A DNA stretch of 43,266 bases from Gemmatimonadota bacterium. Its GTDB lineage: Bacteria; Latescibacterota; UBA2968; UBA8231. A program made the translations under genes and the position numbers. Below, in pieces: positions 23,250 to 32,804 of this stretch (its first letter is position 1; every line of letters begins with the position of its first letter). Under the pieces are notes generated by a model. That model saw only the letters and a list, made by a program, of their open reading frames with translations, was not told the origin of the DNA and searched no databases. Location of the stretch: assembly GCA_018660835.1 (NCBI GenBank), contig JABJJN010000071.1:1-43266 (forward strand). The letters are read 5' to 3'.

Positions 23250-26200
23250 ATGGCCAACAGTGAGAATACCTTCAGATTTCCCGGCAAACGCGATGCAATG
23301 GACGGCTGCACTGCGGCGATCGCCTGTGAGCGCGAATCGACGGATGCCGCCGGCGCCTATCCCATCACACCATCCACTCAGATGGGTGAATTCTGGGCCG
23401 AAGCCGTTGCGGCGGGTCACATCAATATCTCCGACCGACCTTTGATCTTCGTCGAGCCTGAAGGAGAGCATGCAGCCGCCGCCGTTACGGCCGGTATGTC
23501 CATGAGTGGCCTGCGCTCCGCCAACTTCTCCTCCGGTCAGGGCATCGCTTACATGCACGAGTCGCTCTATGCCGCCGTAGGTAAACGACTCACCTATGTG
23601 CTCAACATCGGGGCCCGCGCCATGACCAAGGCCAGTCTCAATGTGCATGCTGGCCATGATGACTATCACTGCATTGAGGACACGGGATTCTTCCAGCTGT
23701 TTGCCAAGAATGCGCAGGAAGCGGCCGATCTCAACATCATCACGCACAGGATCGCCGAGTTAGCGCTGAATCCGGGCGCCATTGCGCAGGATGGATTCCT
23801 GACGACGCATCTGATCGAATCCCTCATGGTTCCAGAGCGCGAGCTCATCCTGGAGTTTCTTGGACGTCCTGACGATATCATCGAATGCCCGACGCCAGCG
23901 CAAAAGATGATCTATGGAGATACGCGTCGTCGCGTGCCGGAAGTATGGGATGTGGACAACCCCGTCATGGCGGGCGTCGTGCAGAACCAGGATAGCTATA
24001 TGCAGTCCGTCGCCGCCCAGCGCCCGTACTTCTTCGATCACATCCAGGGCTTCACGGACCAGGCATTTCAGGAGTTCTATGAACTGACGGGGCGTGAGTA
24101 TGCACGTGTAAGCACCTATCGCACCGAGGACGCCGAATACCTGATCGTCGGCCAGGGCAGTATGGTCTCCTCCGCCGAAGTGGTCGCCGACTATCTGCGC
24201 GACACACGCGGGTTGAAGGTGGGTGTCGTCAACATGACCATGTGGCGTCCCTTCCCCGGTGATCTGCTCGGTAGCATCCTGAAGGGCAAGAAAGGCGTCG
24301 CCGTCCTTGAGCGACTCGATCAACCTCTCGCCGTCGACCTGCCTATGATGCGAGAGATCCGCGCCACCCTCGCCAAGTGCCTGGAGAATGGTGCCTCTGG
24401 TGCCAAAAATGGCAACCTGCCCTACGCCGACCACGACACCTATTCCCGGCTCACCGACGCGCCCCCTTTGTATTCGGGTTCCTTCGGCATGGGCAGCCGC
24501 GACCTGCAGCCCGAAGGTCTCATTGCCGCCATCGAAAACATGCTTCCCGACGGCAAGCGCAAGAAGCTCTTCTACCTGTCCATCGACTTTGTTCGCGATG
24601 ATCCGGGAACGCCCAAACAGCGCCTGCACCAGGAAGAGATTGTCGATGCCTATCCGCACGTGCAGGAACTAGCCCTGCGCGGCAGTGAAAATCCCAATCT
24701 GATGCCTGCTGGCAGCATCACCGCTCGCTTCCATTCGGTCGGCGGCTGGGGTGCGATCACGACGGGTAAGAATCTGGCGATGACCCTCTTCGACCTGCTC
24801 GGATATCACATCAAGGCGAATCCGAAATACGGATCTGAGAAAAAGGGCCAACCGACCACCTACTATCTGTCCGCGTCTCCGGAGCCCATTCGCGTCAACT
24901 GTGAATACTACTACGTCGACGTCGTGCTCTCGCCCGACCCCAAGGTCATGCAGCACACCAATGCCGTCGCCGGCTTGAAGGAGGGCGGGATCTTCGTCAT
25001 CCAGTCCGATCACGGATCAGCCGCCGACCTGTGGGCAGACATTCCCACACGGTATCAGGAGACGATCCGTCAGAACAAGATCCGCGTCTTCTATGTGGAT
25101 GGTTTCAAGATCGCCCGTGAAGAAGCATCCGATCCTGAACTGCAGCTGCGCATGCAGGGCATCGCTTTCCAGGGCGCCTTCTTCAAAGCATCGCCTGTGA
25201 TGGAGCAGGCGGGTTTCACGGAAGAGAAACTCTTCGCCGCCATCGAGGAGCAGTTGCAGCACAAGTTCGGCAGCAAGGGTGCTCGCGTCGTGGAAGACAA
25301 CCTGCGTGTCGTGCGCCGCGGTTACGACGAAATCTGCGAAATCCCCACTGAGATCATCGCCGCAGACGAGACACAGCAACTGCTGCAGATCGAGACACTG
25401 CCCATCATGCTTAAGCGTCTCCCTGTCTCTGCTGCGCCATCCACGGATATCCATCGCTTCTGGGAACAGACAGGGGCCCTGTATGCCAAGGGACAAGGCA
25501 ACGACGTGCTCGCCGATCCCTTCGCAGGACTCAGCTGGATGCCGGCCGTTTCGGCAACTTTCCGCAACATGACGGGCATTCGCCACGAACATCCCACGTG
25601 GATCGCTGAAAACTGCACCGCTTGTGGCAAGTGTTACACCGTCTGCCCTGACACGGCGATTCCCGGTCTGGTGAACGATCTGGGTGAGATTTTCGATACG
25701 GCGGTGAACCGCGTGCGCAGTGCGGGAAACGATGTGCAGCACCTGCCCCGTGCGGTACGTACGATGGAGGGCAAACTACGGGAACGCATCACGGCGCAGA
25801 CGAATGGCAAGAGTCCTGACATTGTTGCTCTGATCGAGCAGGTCTCGCAGGTCACCATCGACGAGGCCGCCGACACGGACCGTGAAGCACTACGTACGGA
25901 GATGGCCCACTTCCGTGACGAGATCGGTGATTTCCAATGGTCCTCAACGCGTCCCTACTTCACGAATCTCGAAACGAAACAACCCGGTACGGGTGGTTTG
26001 CTCAGCATCACGATCAACCCCTACACGTGCAAAGGTTGCATGGAGTGTGTCGAAGTCTGTGACGACGACGCACTCCGTCCGATCCCACAGACGGCAGACT
26101 CGGTCAAGCAGTTGGAGAAGACGTGGGACTTCTGGATGGATCTACCCACGACGAAGGAGAAGTACATCCGCGTCGACGATCTGGAGGAAGGCATCGGCGC

Positions 26201-28178
26201 CCTCGAGACCATTCTGTTGGACAAGGAGGTCTATGGCGCCCTCGCTTCAGGTGACGGTGCCTGCATGGGTTGCTCCGAAAAGACCGTCATGCATCTGTTC
26301 ACGGGAACCGTCGAAGCCCTGATGCAGCCGCGCGTGAAAAAGCACACGGCAGATCTCGAGGACCTGATCGGCCGCATGGAGAAGCACATCCAGCTGCGCC
26401 TGGTGGAAACGATGGATGTCAGCGATGCAGGCGCCATTGGTTCCATCATGGAGGAGTTGAAGGATTCCGAGTTGACCCTCGCCGGTGTCGCCGGCCGCAT
26501 GGAAACGATGAAGGGCACAGACCCCATCGACCCCGAGTGGTTCCGTCGTGTCACCGGCCTGCTCACCGACTTGAAGCAGTTGCTGTGGAAATACACGGAT
26601 GGCACGACGGGCTCAGGTCGTTCGCGCATGGGGATGCTCAACTCCACGGGCTGCACCTCCGTGTGGGGCAGCACCTATCCCTTCAACCCCTATCCCTTCC
26701 CCTGGGCCAATCATCTGTTTCAGGACTCGGCATCCGTCGCCATGGGCATCTTCGAAGGACACATGTCCAAGATGGCCGATGGGTTCCGCACGATCCGTCT
26801 CACGGAAGCAGAACTGGCAGGCAAACTTCCCGCTGAAGACGACGACTTCTATCGCTACTTCAGCTGGGAGCAGTTCACTGATGAGGAATGGCATCTGTGC
26901 CCGCCCGTCGTCGCCCTCGGCGGTGACGGCGCCATGTTCGACATCGGTTTCCAGAATCTGTCGCGCATGATGATGTCAGGAAAACCGATCAAGGTCGTCG
27001 TCGTCGACACGCAGGTGTACTCGAATACGGGCGGTCAGGCGTGCACGTCGGGCTTCGTCGGGCAGATCTCGGATATGGCCCAGTATGGCAAGGCCCAGAA
27101 GGGCAAGGAGGAGATCCGCAAGGAGATGGGGTTGATCGGCATGGCCCATCGCACGACCTACATCCTGCAAGGTTCGATAGCCTACCCAAGTCATATGATC
27201 GAGGGCTTCGTCAAGGGCCTGATGACCAGACGCCCCGCCCTGTTTTCACTCTACACATCCTGTCAGCCCGAACACGGGATCGCCGACGACGCGGGCCATC
27301 GGCAGGCCAAGTTGGCTGTCGAGTCCCGTGCGTATCCCTTGTTCCGCTACGACCCGGATGCCGGCAAGACACCGGCCGAGTGCTTCGACCTTGAAATGAA
27401 TCCAGCCATCGACGAAGACTGGCCCACATACGAGTTGACCTACGAGGAAGACGGACGGGAGAGGAAGATGGAGGTGCCCATGACCTTCGTCGACTTCGCC
27501 GTCACAGAGGGACGATTCCGCAAACACTTCCGCGTTGCACCACCTGACACGTGGAATGACAACATGGTCCCATTGCACGAACTGATTCAGATGGACGCCG
27601 ATGATCGTGAGGGGCTGTTGGCCTACATCTGGGCCGTCGATCGGAAACGCCGCCTGAATCGAGTCCTCGTTGGCGATCCATTGGTACGCTCCGCTGAAGA
27701 ACGTCTCGACTTCTGGATCATGCTGAAATCTCTTTCCGGCCTCGACCGATCGGTCGAACCAGCGGGCGATGTCGAAACACGGGTGCGCGCCGAAGTCGTG
27801 CAGAATCTGACGAGCAATCTGATGCAGTTGATGGGGAGTCCACAGGGCGCAGCCACTATGCTGGACCCTGTCACGACAACCACAGCACCCACCTCAGAGG
27901 CTGCGCCATCGTCGAATGGGGGCGGTGACTACATGGCTCCGTGGATTGACACACCCCAGTGCACCTCGTGCGACGAGTGCACGAATCTCAATGGCAAGAT
28001 ATTCGCCTACAACCAGGAGAAGAAGGCCTTCATCCAGGATGCGCAGGCCGGTCCGTACTCGGATCTGGTGAAGGCCGCTGAAAAATGCACCGCCCAGGTA
28101 ATCCACCCCGGGTTGCCCGCCGACCGCTCCTTCAAGGATGCGGACAAGTGGGTGAAGCGTGGCGAGAAACACAACTAG
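23250..28178 (+). CDS. nifJ: Pyruvate:ferredoxin (flavodoxin) oxidoreductase, single-chain, extended, 1642 aa
   Basis: It splits pyruvate with CoA into acetyl-CoA and CO2 and reduces ferredoxin. Domains in order: pyrimidine-binding domain I (DAAGAYPITPSTQ near residue 35), CoA/transketolase-like domain, gamma domain (SVGGWGAITTGKNLAM near 500), two 4Fe-4S motifs (CTACGKCYTVCP near 790; CKGCMECVEVCDD near 927), then the TPP domain with proximal-cluster cysteines (GACMGCSEKT near 1004), GGDGAMFDIGF near 1223 and YSNTGGQ. At about 1642 residues it exceeds the usual 1170-1230. The extra length includes a C-terminal part ending in a ferredoxin-like domain (CTSCDEC near 1570, one later Cys). ATG 23250 (MANSENTFRF) is chosen; the open frame upstream overlaps rnfB. 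It lies 37 bp after rnfB and seven before rnfC. Confidence 0.95.
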   Translation: MANSENTFRFPGKRDAMDGCTAAIACERESTDAAGAYPITPSTQMGEFWAEAVAAGHINISDRPLIFVEPEGEHAAAAVTAGMSMSGLRSANFSSGQGIAYMHESLYAAVGKRLTYVLNIGARAMTKASLNVHAGHDDYHCIEDTGFFQLFAKNAQEAADLNIITHRIAELALNPGAIAQDGFLTTHLIESLMVPERELILEFLGRPDDIIECPTPAQKMIYGDTRRRVPEVWDVDNPVMAGVVQNQDSYMQSVAAQRPYFFDHIQGFTDQAFQEFYELTGREYARVSTYRTEDAEYLIVGQGSMVSSAEVVADYLRDTRGLKVGVVNMTMWRPFPGDLLGSILKGKKGVAVLERLDQPLAVDLPMMREIRATLAKCLENGASGAKNGNLPYADHDTYSRLTDAPPLYSGSFGMGSRDLQPEGLIAAIENMLPDGKRKKLFYLSIDFVRDDPGTPKQRLHQEEIVDAYPHVQELALRGSENPNLMPAGSITARFHSVGGWGAITTGKNLAMTLFDLLGYHIKANPKYGSEKKGQPTTYYLSASPEPIRVNCEYYYVDVVLSPDPKVMQHTNAVAGLKEGGIFVIQSDHGSAADLWADIPTRYQETIRQNKIRVFYVDGFKIAREEASDPELQLRMQGIAFQGAFFKASPVMEQAGFTEEKLFAAIEEQLQHKFGSKGARVVEDNLRVVRRGYDEICEIPTEIIAADETQQLLQIETLPIMLKRLPVSAAPSTDIHRFWEQTGALYAKGQGNDVLADPFAGLSWMPAVSATFRNMTGIRHEHPTWIAENCTACGKCYTVCPDTAIPGLVNDLGEIFDTAVNRVRSAGNDVQHLPRAVRTMEGKLRERITAQTNGKSPDIVALIEQVSQVTIDEAADTDREALRTEMAHFRDEIGDFQWSSTRPYFTNLETKQPGTGGLLSITINPYTCKGCMECVEVCDDDALRPIPQTADSVKQLEKTWDFWMDLPTTKEKYIRVDDLEEGIGALETILLDKEVYGALASGDGACMGCSEKTVMHLFTGTVEALMQPRVKKHTADLEDLIGRMEKHIQLRLVETMDVSDAGAIGSIMEELKDSELTLAGVAGRMETMKGTDPIDPEWFRRVTGLLTDLKQLLWKYTDGTTGSGRSRMGMLNSTGCTSVWGSTYPFNPYPFPWANHLFQDSASVAMGIFEGHMSKMADGFRTIRLTEAELAGKLPAEDDDFYRYFSWEQFTDEEWHLCPPVVALGGDGAMFDIGFQNLSRMMMSGKPIKVVVVDTQVYSNTGGQACTSGFVGQISDMAQYGKAQKGKEEIRKEMGLIGMAHRTTYILQGSIAYPSHMIEGFVKGLMTRRPALFSLYTSCQPEHGIADDAGHRQAKLAVESRAYPLFRYDPDAGKTPAECFDLEMNPAIDEDWPTYELTYEEDGRERKMEVPMTFVDFAVTEGRFRKHFRVAPPDTWNDNMVPLHELIQMDADDREGLLAYIWAVDRKRRLNRVLVGDPLVRSAEERLDFWIMLKSLSGLDRSVEPAGDVETRVRAEVVQNLTSNLMQLMGSPQGAATMLDPVTTTTAPTSEAAPSSNGGGDYMAPWIDTPQCTSCDECTNLNGKIFAYNQEKKAFIQDAQAGPYSDLVKAAEKCTAQVIHPGLPADRSFKDADKWVKRGEKHN

Positions 28179-28185
28179 GGTACGG

Positions 28186-29520
28186 ATGACGGCGACGGTG
28201 AAAATCAAGTCCTTTCAGCACGGGATACACCCCCCGGAGCATAAGGACGTGACCAAGGGGCTGGCGATTCGCCAGTTCCCCTTCGCACCGGTCATGGTGA
28301 TTCTGCTGTCGCAGCATCTCGGTGCCCCGGCGAAGCCCACCATACGCGAGGGTCAGGAAGTCGCCCGCGGCCAGATGATCGGTGCACCCGATGGTTTCAT
28401 GTCCGTCGCCATGCATGCACCAGCGTCAGGCATCGTCGAACGCATCGGCGTGGCACCCAACAGTATGGGCAAGATGGTGAGCGCCATCTTCCTGCGCCCG
28501 CACCCGGGTTCGGGTCAGGAAGTCATCGAGGGAACACCGATCGACGTGGAGACGGCAACACGCGAGCAGATCATCACCGGTATCCAGCAGGCGGGCGTCG
28601 TCGGCCTGGGCGGCGCCGCCTTCCCCACGCATGTGAAATTGAGCGTGCAGGAACCGAAACACGCAGACACCTTGCTGATCAATGGCGTGGAATGCGAACC
28701 GTATCTGACGACCGATCACCGGGTCATGCTCGAACAGGTGGATGACATCATCCGTGGTGTTCGTTACACGTTGAAAGGCTCGGGCGCAGATCGCGCGATC
28801 ATCGCCATCGAGGCGAACAAACCCGACGCGATCGAGAAACTTCGCAGCGCTGTGCCTGCCGATCTGCCGCTCGAAGTGGCGGCCCTCCAGGTGAAATATC
28901 CTCAGGGCGCTGAGAAGATCCTGATCAAGGCCCTCCTCCAACGGGAGGTGCCTTCGGGTGGGCTGCCCATCGATGTGGGTGTGGTGAGTCAGAATGTGGC
29001 AACCACCGCCGAAATCGGACGACTTCTGCCGCACGGCCGCGGCATCATGGAGCGTGTCATCACCATTACCGGCCCCGGCGTAGACCAACCTGGGAACTAT
29101 CTGATCCCCATTGGCACACCCCTGCGATTCGCCCTTGAACAGGTTGGACTCAGTTCGACGGCGACGCGCGTCTTTCTTGGTGGCCCCATGATGGGACAGG
29201 CTGCGTCCAGTCTCGACATTCCGATTACGAAAGGTACCAGTGGCATCCTCGTGTTCACCGACCATGAGATCATCGGCACCGGTGAAAAGGAATATCCCTG
29301 CATTCGTTGTGGTCACTGTCTCGACGCGTGCCCCATGTTCCTCAACCCATCCCGTCTCGGCTTGCTCGCACGAAATCGTCAATATGAGGTGATGGCGTCG
29401 ACACATCATCTCATGGATTGTTTCGAGTGTGGCTGCTGCTCCTATGTCTGTCCCTCGCACATTCCCCTCGTGCAGCACTTTCGCGTGTCCAAATCTATCC
29501 TCCGCGAGCAGAGAGGCTGA
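28186..29520 (+). CDS. rnfC: Rnf complex subunit C
   Basis: RnfC is the peripheral NAD(H)-binding subunit with FMN and two 4Fe-4S clusters. The N-terminal barrel-sandwich part (GIHPPEHKDVTKG, PASGIVERIG), the glycine-rich nucleotide loop (GVVGLGGAAFPTHVKL) with NGVECEPYLTTDH, and the cluster motifs CIRCGHCLDACP and CFECGCCSYVCP are all present in 444 residues. ATG 28186 is preferred to 28159, which lies inside nifJ. The gap to rnfD is two bases. Confidence 0.95.
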   Translation: MTATVKIKSFQHGIHPPEHKDVTKGLAIRQFPFAPVMVILLSQHLGAPAKPTIREGQEVARGQMIGAPDGFMSVAMHAPASGIVERIGVAPNSMGKMVSAIFLRPHPGSGQEVIEGTPIDVETATREQIITGIQQAGVVGLGGAAFPTHVKLSVQEPKHADTLLINGVECEPYLTTDHRVMLEQVDDIIRGVRYTLKGSGADRAIIAIEANKPDAIEKLRSAVPADLPLEVAALQVKYPQGAEKILIKALLQREVPSGGLPIDVGVVSQNVATTAEIGRLLPHGRGIMERVITITGPGVDQPGNYLIPIGTPLRFALEQVGLSSTATRVFLGGPMMGQAASSLDIPITKGTSGILVFTDHEIIGTGEKEYPCIRCGHCLDACPMFLNPSRLGLLARNRQYEVMASTHHLMDCFECGCCSYVCPSHIPLVQHFRVSKSILREQRG

Positions 29521-29522
29521 GC

Positions 29523-30548
29523 GTGAACCAGGGACCGACCTTCGAGATTCATACGTCGCCGCATCTGCACTCAGGCGACAGTACCGATGAGATTCTTCGT
29601 CACGTGGTGGTTGCCCTCGTACCCATCACCGGATTTGCCATCTTCAGCCACGGCTTGTGCGCCTTGCTGCTGCTGACAGTGGCTACCTCGTCGTGTGTGC
29701 TCACCGAACACATCCTGTGTCGCCTCAATCGACAGGCCACGACGATCGGCGACTGGTCCGCCATCGTGACGGGTCTGCTATTGGGACTCACGCTGCCACC
29801 GACGCTGCCCTTGTGGATGGCCGCCGTAGGAGGCGTCATCGCCATCGGCCTGGGCAAGATTCTGTTCGGCGGTCTCGGTTTCAACAGCTTCAATCCGGCC
29901 CTGGTGGGACGCGCCGTGTTGCAGGGCGCCTTTCCTGTCGCCATGACCACCTGGAGTGCCCCCCTGACGACGGAGCGGTTCGTTAGCGTGCCCGGATCGA
30001 CCCTGACATGGCCTTTCCTGCAGCCCACTTACGACGCCATGTCATCGGCAACGCCACTGGCAGCGATGAAATTCGATGCGCTGGGCACACCGACCCATGA
30101 ACTGGCCTTTGGCCTGGTCTCCGGATCAACAGGTGAGGCCTGCGCCGTCCTCATCCTGCTCGGCGGTATCTATCTGGCGATGCGCAACATGCTCAACTGG
30201 CGCATTCCCGTGGCAATTCTTGGTAGCGTCGCGGTCTTGAGTAGTGGCTTCCATCTACTCTCCCCTGATCGTTACGCGGGTCCCGAGTTCATGTTGCTTG
30301 CAGGGGGCTTGTGCCTCGGCGCCGTGTTCATGGCAACGGATATGGTGACGGCACCACTGACACATCGAGGTGTTGTCGTCTATGGCGTCATGATCGGTAC
30401 CATGGTCACCGTCATTCGTTACTGGGGTGGTCTGCCGGAAGGCGTGCAGTATTCGATTCTGCTGGGTAACGCCTGTGTGCCGCTCATCGATCGTGCCTTA
30501 CAGCCCAGATCCTATGGCCAGCGCGTAGCTGATGGAGCCGCGACATGA
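29523..30548 (+). CDS. rnfD: Rnf complex subunit D
   Basis: An integral membrane subunit that binds FMN covalently and contributes to ion translocation. About nine helices are visible in 341 residues, including TGLLLGLTLPPTLPLWMAAV and FGGLGFNSFNPALVGRAVL. The SSATPLAAM stretch near residue 180 corresponds to the flavinylation site (S/T-G-A-T) with Ser in the Gly position. GTG 29523 is chosen because it follows the rnfC stop by two bases. The end overlaps rnfG by four bases. Confidence 0.94.
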   Translation: MNQGPTFEIHTSPHLHSGDSTDEILRHVVVALVPITGFAIFSHGLCALLLLTVATSSCVLTEHILCRLNRQATTIGDWSAIVTGLLLGLTLPPTLPLWMAAVGGVIAIGLGKILFGGLGFNSFNPALVGRAVLQGAFPVAMTTWSAPLTTERFVSVPGSTLTWPFLQPTYDAMSSATPLAAMKFDALGTPTHELAFGLVSGSTGEACAVLILLGGIYLAMRNMLNWRIPVAILGSVAVLSSGFHLLSPDRYAGPEFMLLAGGLCLGAVFMATDMVTAPLTHRGVVVYGVMIGTMVTVIRYWGGLPEGVQYSILLGNACVPLIDRALQPRSYGQRVADGAAT

Positions 30549-31315
30549 CGTCGCCCATTCACATCCAACCTGCACCCGTCCTGCCCAACAGCTGGCATAT
30601 GATTCGCGCCCTCGGCGGCGTGGGCGTGCTTTGCTCCCTGCTGATCGTCCTCACCTATCAGTGGACGCTGCCGGTGATCGAACGCAATAAGGCGGAGGCT
30701 CTGGCACGGGCCGTGTACAATGTGTTACCCGGTGCCACGAAACAGGTCACCTATCAGATCATCGAGGGGACACTGACGCCACTGGCCGCGCCCGAGGCCG
30801 GACCGCCCACCAGTTCAGGGCAACTGGTCTTCGTCGGCTTCGATGCAGACCAACGATTGGTCGGTGTCGCGATCGAGGCAGCAGGACAGGGCTTTCAGGA
30901 TGTAATCCGCCTCCTCTACGGCTACAATCCGCAGCGCCAGCAGGTGATCGGCATGGAGGTTCTCGAGAGCAAGGAGACCCCCGGACTGGGTGACAAGATC
31001 ATCAAGGACGGCGACTTCCTCGCCAACTTCGCCGCCCTCGACGTGGCCCTGAGCGACGATGGTCAGTCCTTGCAGCACACGATTGTGGCAGTGAAAGCCG
31101 GTCGCAAGCAGAACGCCTGGGAAATCGATGGCATCACGGGCGCCACCATCTCTTCCGTTGCCGTAGCAGAAATCATCCAGGCGAGTGCCGGCGAGTATCT
31201 GCCCATTGTGCGGTCGCAGATCGATGCTCTGCAGCCGCCCGCCGATGCTCTGCAGCCGCCTAGTGCCCCCATCGACTCGGAATCCGCCAACTCGCCATCT
31301 GGGTCTGAACGATGA
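30545..31315 (+). CDS. rnfG: Rnf complex subunit G
   Basis: A membrane-anchored periplasmic flavoprotein with covalent FMN. One N-terminal helix (ALGGVGVLCSLLIVLTYQW) and the FMN-binding domain follow, with the flavinylation motif DGITGATISS near residue 200. The C-terminus carries a Pro-rich extension with a tandem repeat (DALQPPADALQPPSAP) made by a 17-bp repeat at 31223-31239 and 31244-31260, absent from most RnfG proteins. Its start and stop overlap both neighbours (ATGA). Confidence 0.93.
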   Translation: MTSPIHIQPAPVLPNSWHMIRALGGVGVLCSLLIVLTYQWTLPVIERNKAEALARAVYNVLPGATKQVTYQIIEGTLTPLAAPEAGPPTSSGQLVFVGFDADQRLVGVAIEAAGQGFQDVIRLLYGYNPQRQQVIGMEVLESKETPGLGDKIIKDGDFLANFAALDVALSDDGQSLQHTIVAVKAGRKQNAWEIDGITGATISSVAVAEIIQASAGEYLPIVRSQIDALQPPADALQPPSAPIDSESANSPSGSER

Positions 31316-31962
31316 CAACGATACCCAACAACGAACACAGCATGGACACGGATGCCTTCATCAAGGGACTCTGGCGGGAGAATCCGGTCTTCGTCCAGGT
31401 CTTGGGGATGTGCCCCGTCCTGGCCGTAAGCAATACGGCGATGAACGCTCTTGCCATGGGATTAGCCGCCACCTTTGTGCTGATCATGTCGAGTTCGCTT
31501 GTTTCCCTGCTGCGGAATGTGATCCCGAAGCAGGTTCGCATCGCCACCTTCATCCTCATCATTGCCACCTTTGTGACCATCGTCGACTTCGTCATCCAGG
31601 CGATCAGTCTCGATGTGCACAAGGCGTTGGGTGCCTTCATCGCCCTCATCGTCGTCAACTGCATGATTCTTGGCCGGGCGGAGGCTTTCGCATCCAAGAA
31701 CGGCCTGCTACGCTCCGTCCTCGACGCAGCGGGTATGGGCCTCGGTTTTACCCTCGCCCTGTTGTGTCTGGGCGTCGTTCGGGAAATCCTCGGTTCGGGC
31801 ACACTCTTCGATGTGCCCGTCCTCCCAGCGCAATTTCAGACATGGTCCATCACACTGCTGCCGGGCGGTGGTTTCTTCACCCTCGGTCTGTGGCTCCTCG
31901 TGTTTGCCAGTTGGAGCGAGAGACGTCGCAAACAGATGGCAGCGCCTCAGGAGGCCGACTAA
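31312..31962 (+). CDS. rnfE: Rnf complex subunit E
   Basis: One of the two paralogous six-helix subunits (with RnfA) that bind an intramembrane 2Fe-2S cluster between them. The conserved FIKGLWRENPVFVQVLGMCP near the N-terminus and VVNCMILGRAEAFA in the middle each hold a cluster cysteine. Length 216 residues is normal. The start overlaps rnfG by four bases; MDTDAFIKG ten residues later is a possible second start. Confidence 0.95.
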   Translation: MTTIPNNEHSMDTDAFIKGLWRENPVFVQVLGMCPVLAVSNTAMNALAMGLAATFVLIMSSSLVSLLRNVIPKQVRIATFILIIATFVTIVDFVIQAISLDVHKALGAFIALIVVNCMILGRAEAFASKNGLLRSVLDAAGMGLGFTLALLCLGVVREILGSGTLFDVPVLPAQFQTWSITLLPGGGFFTLGLWLLVFASWSERRRKQMAAPQEAD

Positions 31963-32543
31963 TGGATCTGGGCAATCTCGGTGGCATCTTCATCAATGCC
32001 TGCCTGATCAACAATTTCGTCCTCGCCTACTTCCTCGGTATCTGCCCCTTCCTGGGGGTCTCCGGCCAGTATGCGACGGCCTCGCGTATGGGTGGCGCTG
32101 TCACCTTCGTGATGCTGATCAGCTCGGTATGCGCCTATGGGATTCATGCGCTGTTGATTGCCGTGAACGCACCCTTTCTACAGTTGATCTGCTTCATCGT
32201 CGTCATCGCTTCCACGGTGCAGACGGTGGAGATGTTCATCAAGAAATTCTCACCCTCCCTGTTCCGCTCTCTGGGGATTTTCCTCCCCCTCATTACAACG
32301 AACTGTGCCATTCTGGGGTTGGCTCTATTTCAGACGAACAAGGGATATGACCTGATCGAGTGTCTCGTCTACGCCCTGGGCGCCGGTGCGGGCTTCACGA
32401 TCGCCATCGTCATCATGGCAGGGCTACGCGAACAACTCGATCTGGCGACGGTCCCCGGCATCGTCCGCGGCACAGCCCTGTCCCTGATGTTGGCTGGAAT
32501 TCTGTCGCTGACATTCACCGGCTTCGCTGGCCTTGGAGGCTAG
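31962..32543 (+). CDS. rnfA: Rnf complex subunit A
   Basis: The partner of RnfE, with six membrane helices in 193 residues. The two cluster-cysteine motifs are ACLINNFVLAYFLGICPFLG at the start and PLITTNCAILGLAL in the middle. The start shares one base with the rnfE stop (TAATG). The last residues FTGFAGLGG end just before a small cysteine-rich gene. Confidence 0.95.
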   Translation: MDLGNLGGIFINACLINNFVLAYFLGICPFLGVSGQYATASRMGGAVTFVMLISSVCAYGIHALLIAVNAPFLQLICFIVVIASTVQTVEMFIKKFSPSLFRSLGIFLPLITTNCAILGLALFQTNKGYDLIECLVYALGAGAGFTIAIVIMAGLREQLDLATVPGIVRGTALSLMLAGILSLTFTGFAGLGG

Positions 32544-32544
32544 A

Positions 32545-32733
32545 GTGATCGACCTGACACCCTTCGCGACGGCTATTGGCGGTGTCACAGCCATCCTGAT
32601 GGTGTGGCTCGCTGTACAGCGAGTCTGGGCACGCGTCTTCGATGTCGGTGACGCAGATGTATTGCAGGTGCGGGATGACTGCACAGGCTGCACCCATGGG
32701 GGCACCTGCTCAACTCACTGTCCTGTGCCGTAG
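32545..32733 (+). CDS. Small membrane protein with C-terminal four-cysteine cluster (NqrM-like layout)
   Basis: GTG 32545 lies one base after the rnfA stop. The 62-residue product has one membrane helix (FATAIGGVTAILMVWLAVQR), a short linker and CTGCTHGGTCSTHC (C-x2-C-x4-C-x3-C) at the very end. NqrM, a small maturation protein of the related Na+-NQR complex, has the same plan: one helix followed by four cysteines thought to deliver iron to the cluster shared by NqrD and NqrE, the homologues of RnfE and RnfA. No sequence identity to NqrM beyond this layout is claimed. A role in building the RnfA-RnfE 2Fe-2S cluster is inferred from position. A simple Fe-S electron-transfer peptide is the alternative. 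Confidence 0.65.
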   Translation: MIDLTPFATAIGGVTAILMVWLAVQRVWARVFDVGDADVLQVRDDCTGCTHGGTCSTHCPVP

Positions 32734-32804
32734 AACGGCATCGAGTCGCATCGCAGGACGCGGGCACAAATTGACAAAGACCTACCGGCAGGAGAAATAA
32801 CACG

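Noticed and set aside
29418..29522. Longer start for rnfD
   Set aside because: This part lies inside rnfC; the GTG at 29523 directly behind the rnfC stop gives the expected N-terminus.
31185..31961. Long upstream extension of rnfA
   Set aside because: It lies within rnfG and rnfE in another frame. The family N-terminus begins at ATG 31962, which overlaps the rnfE stop.
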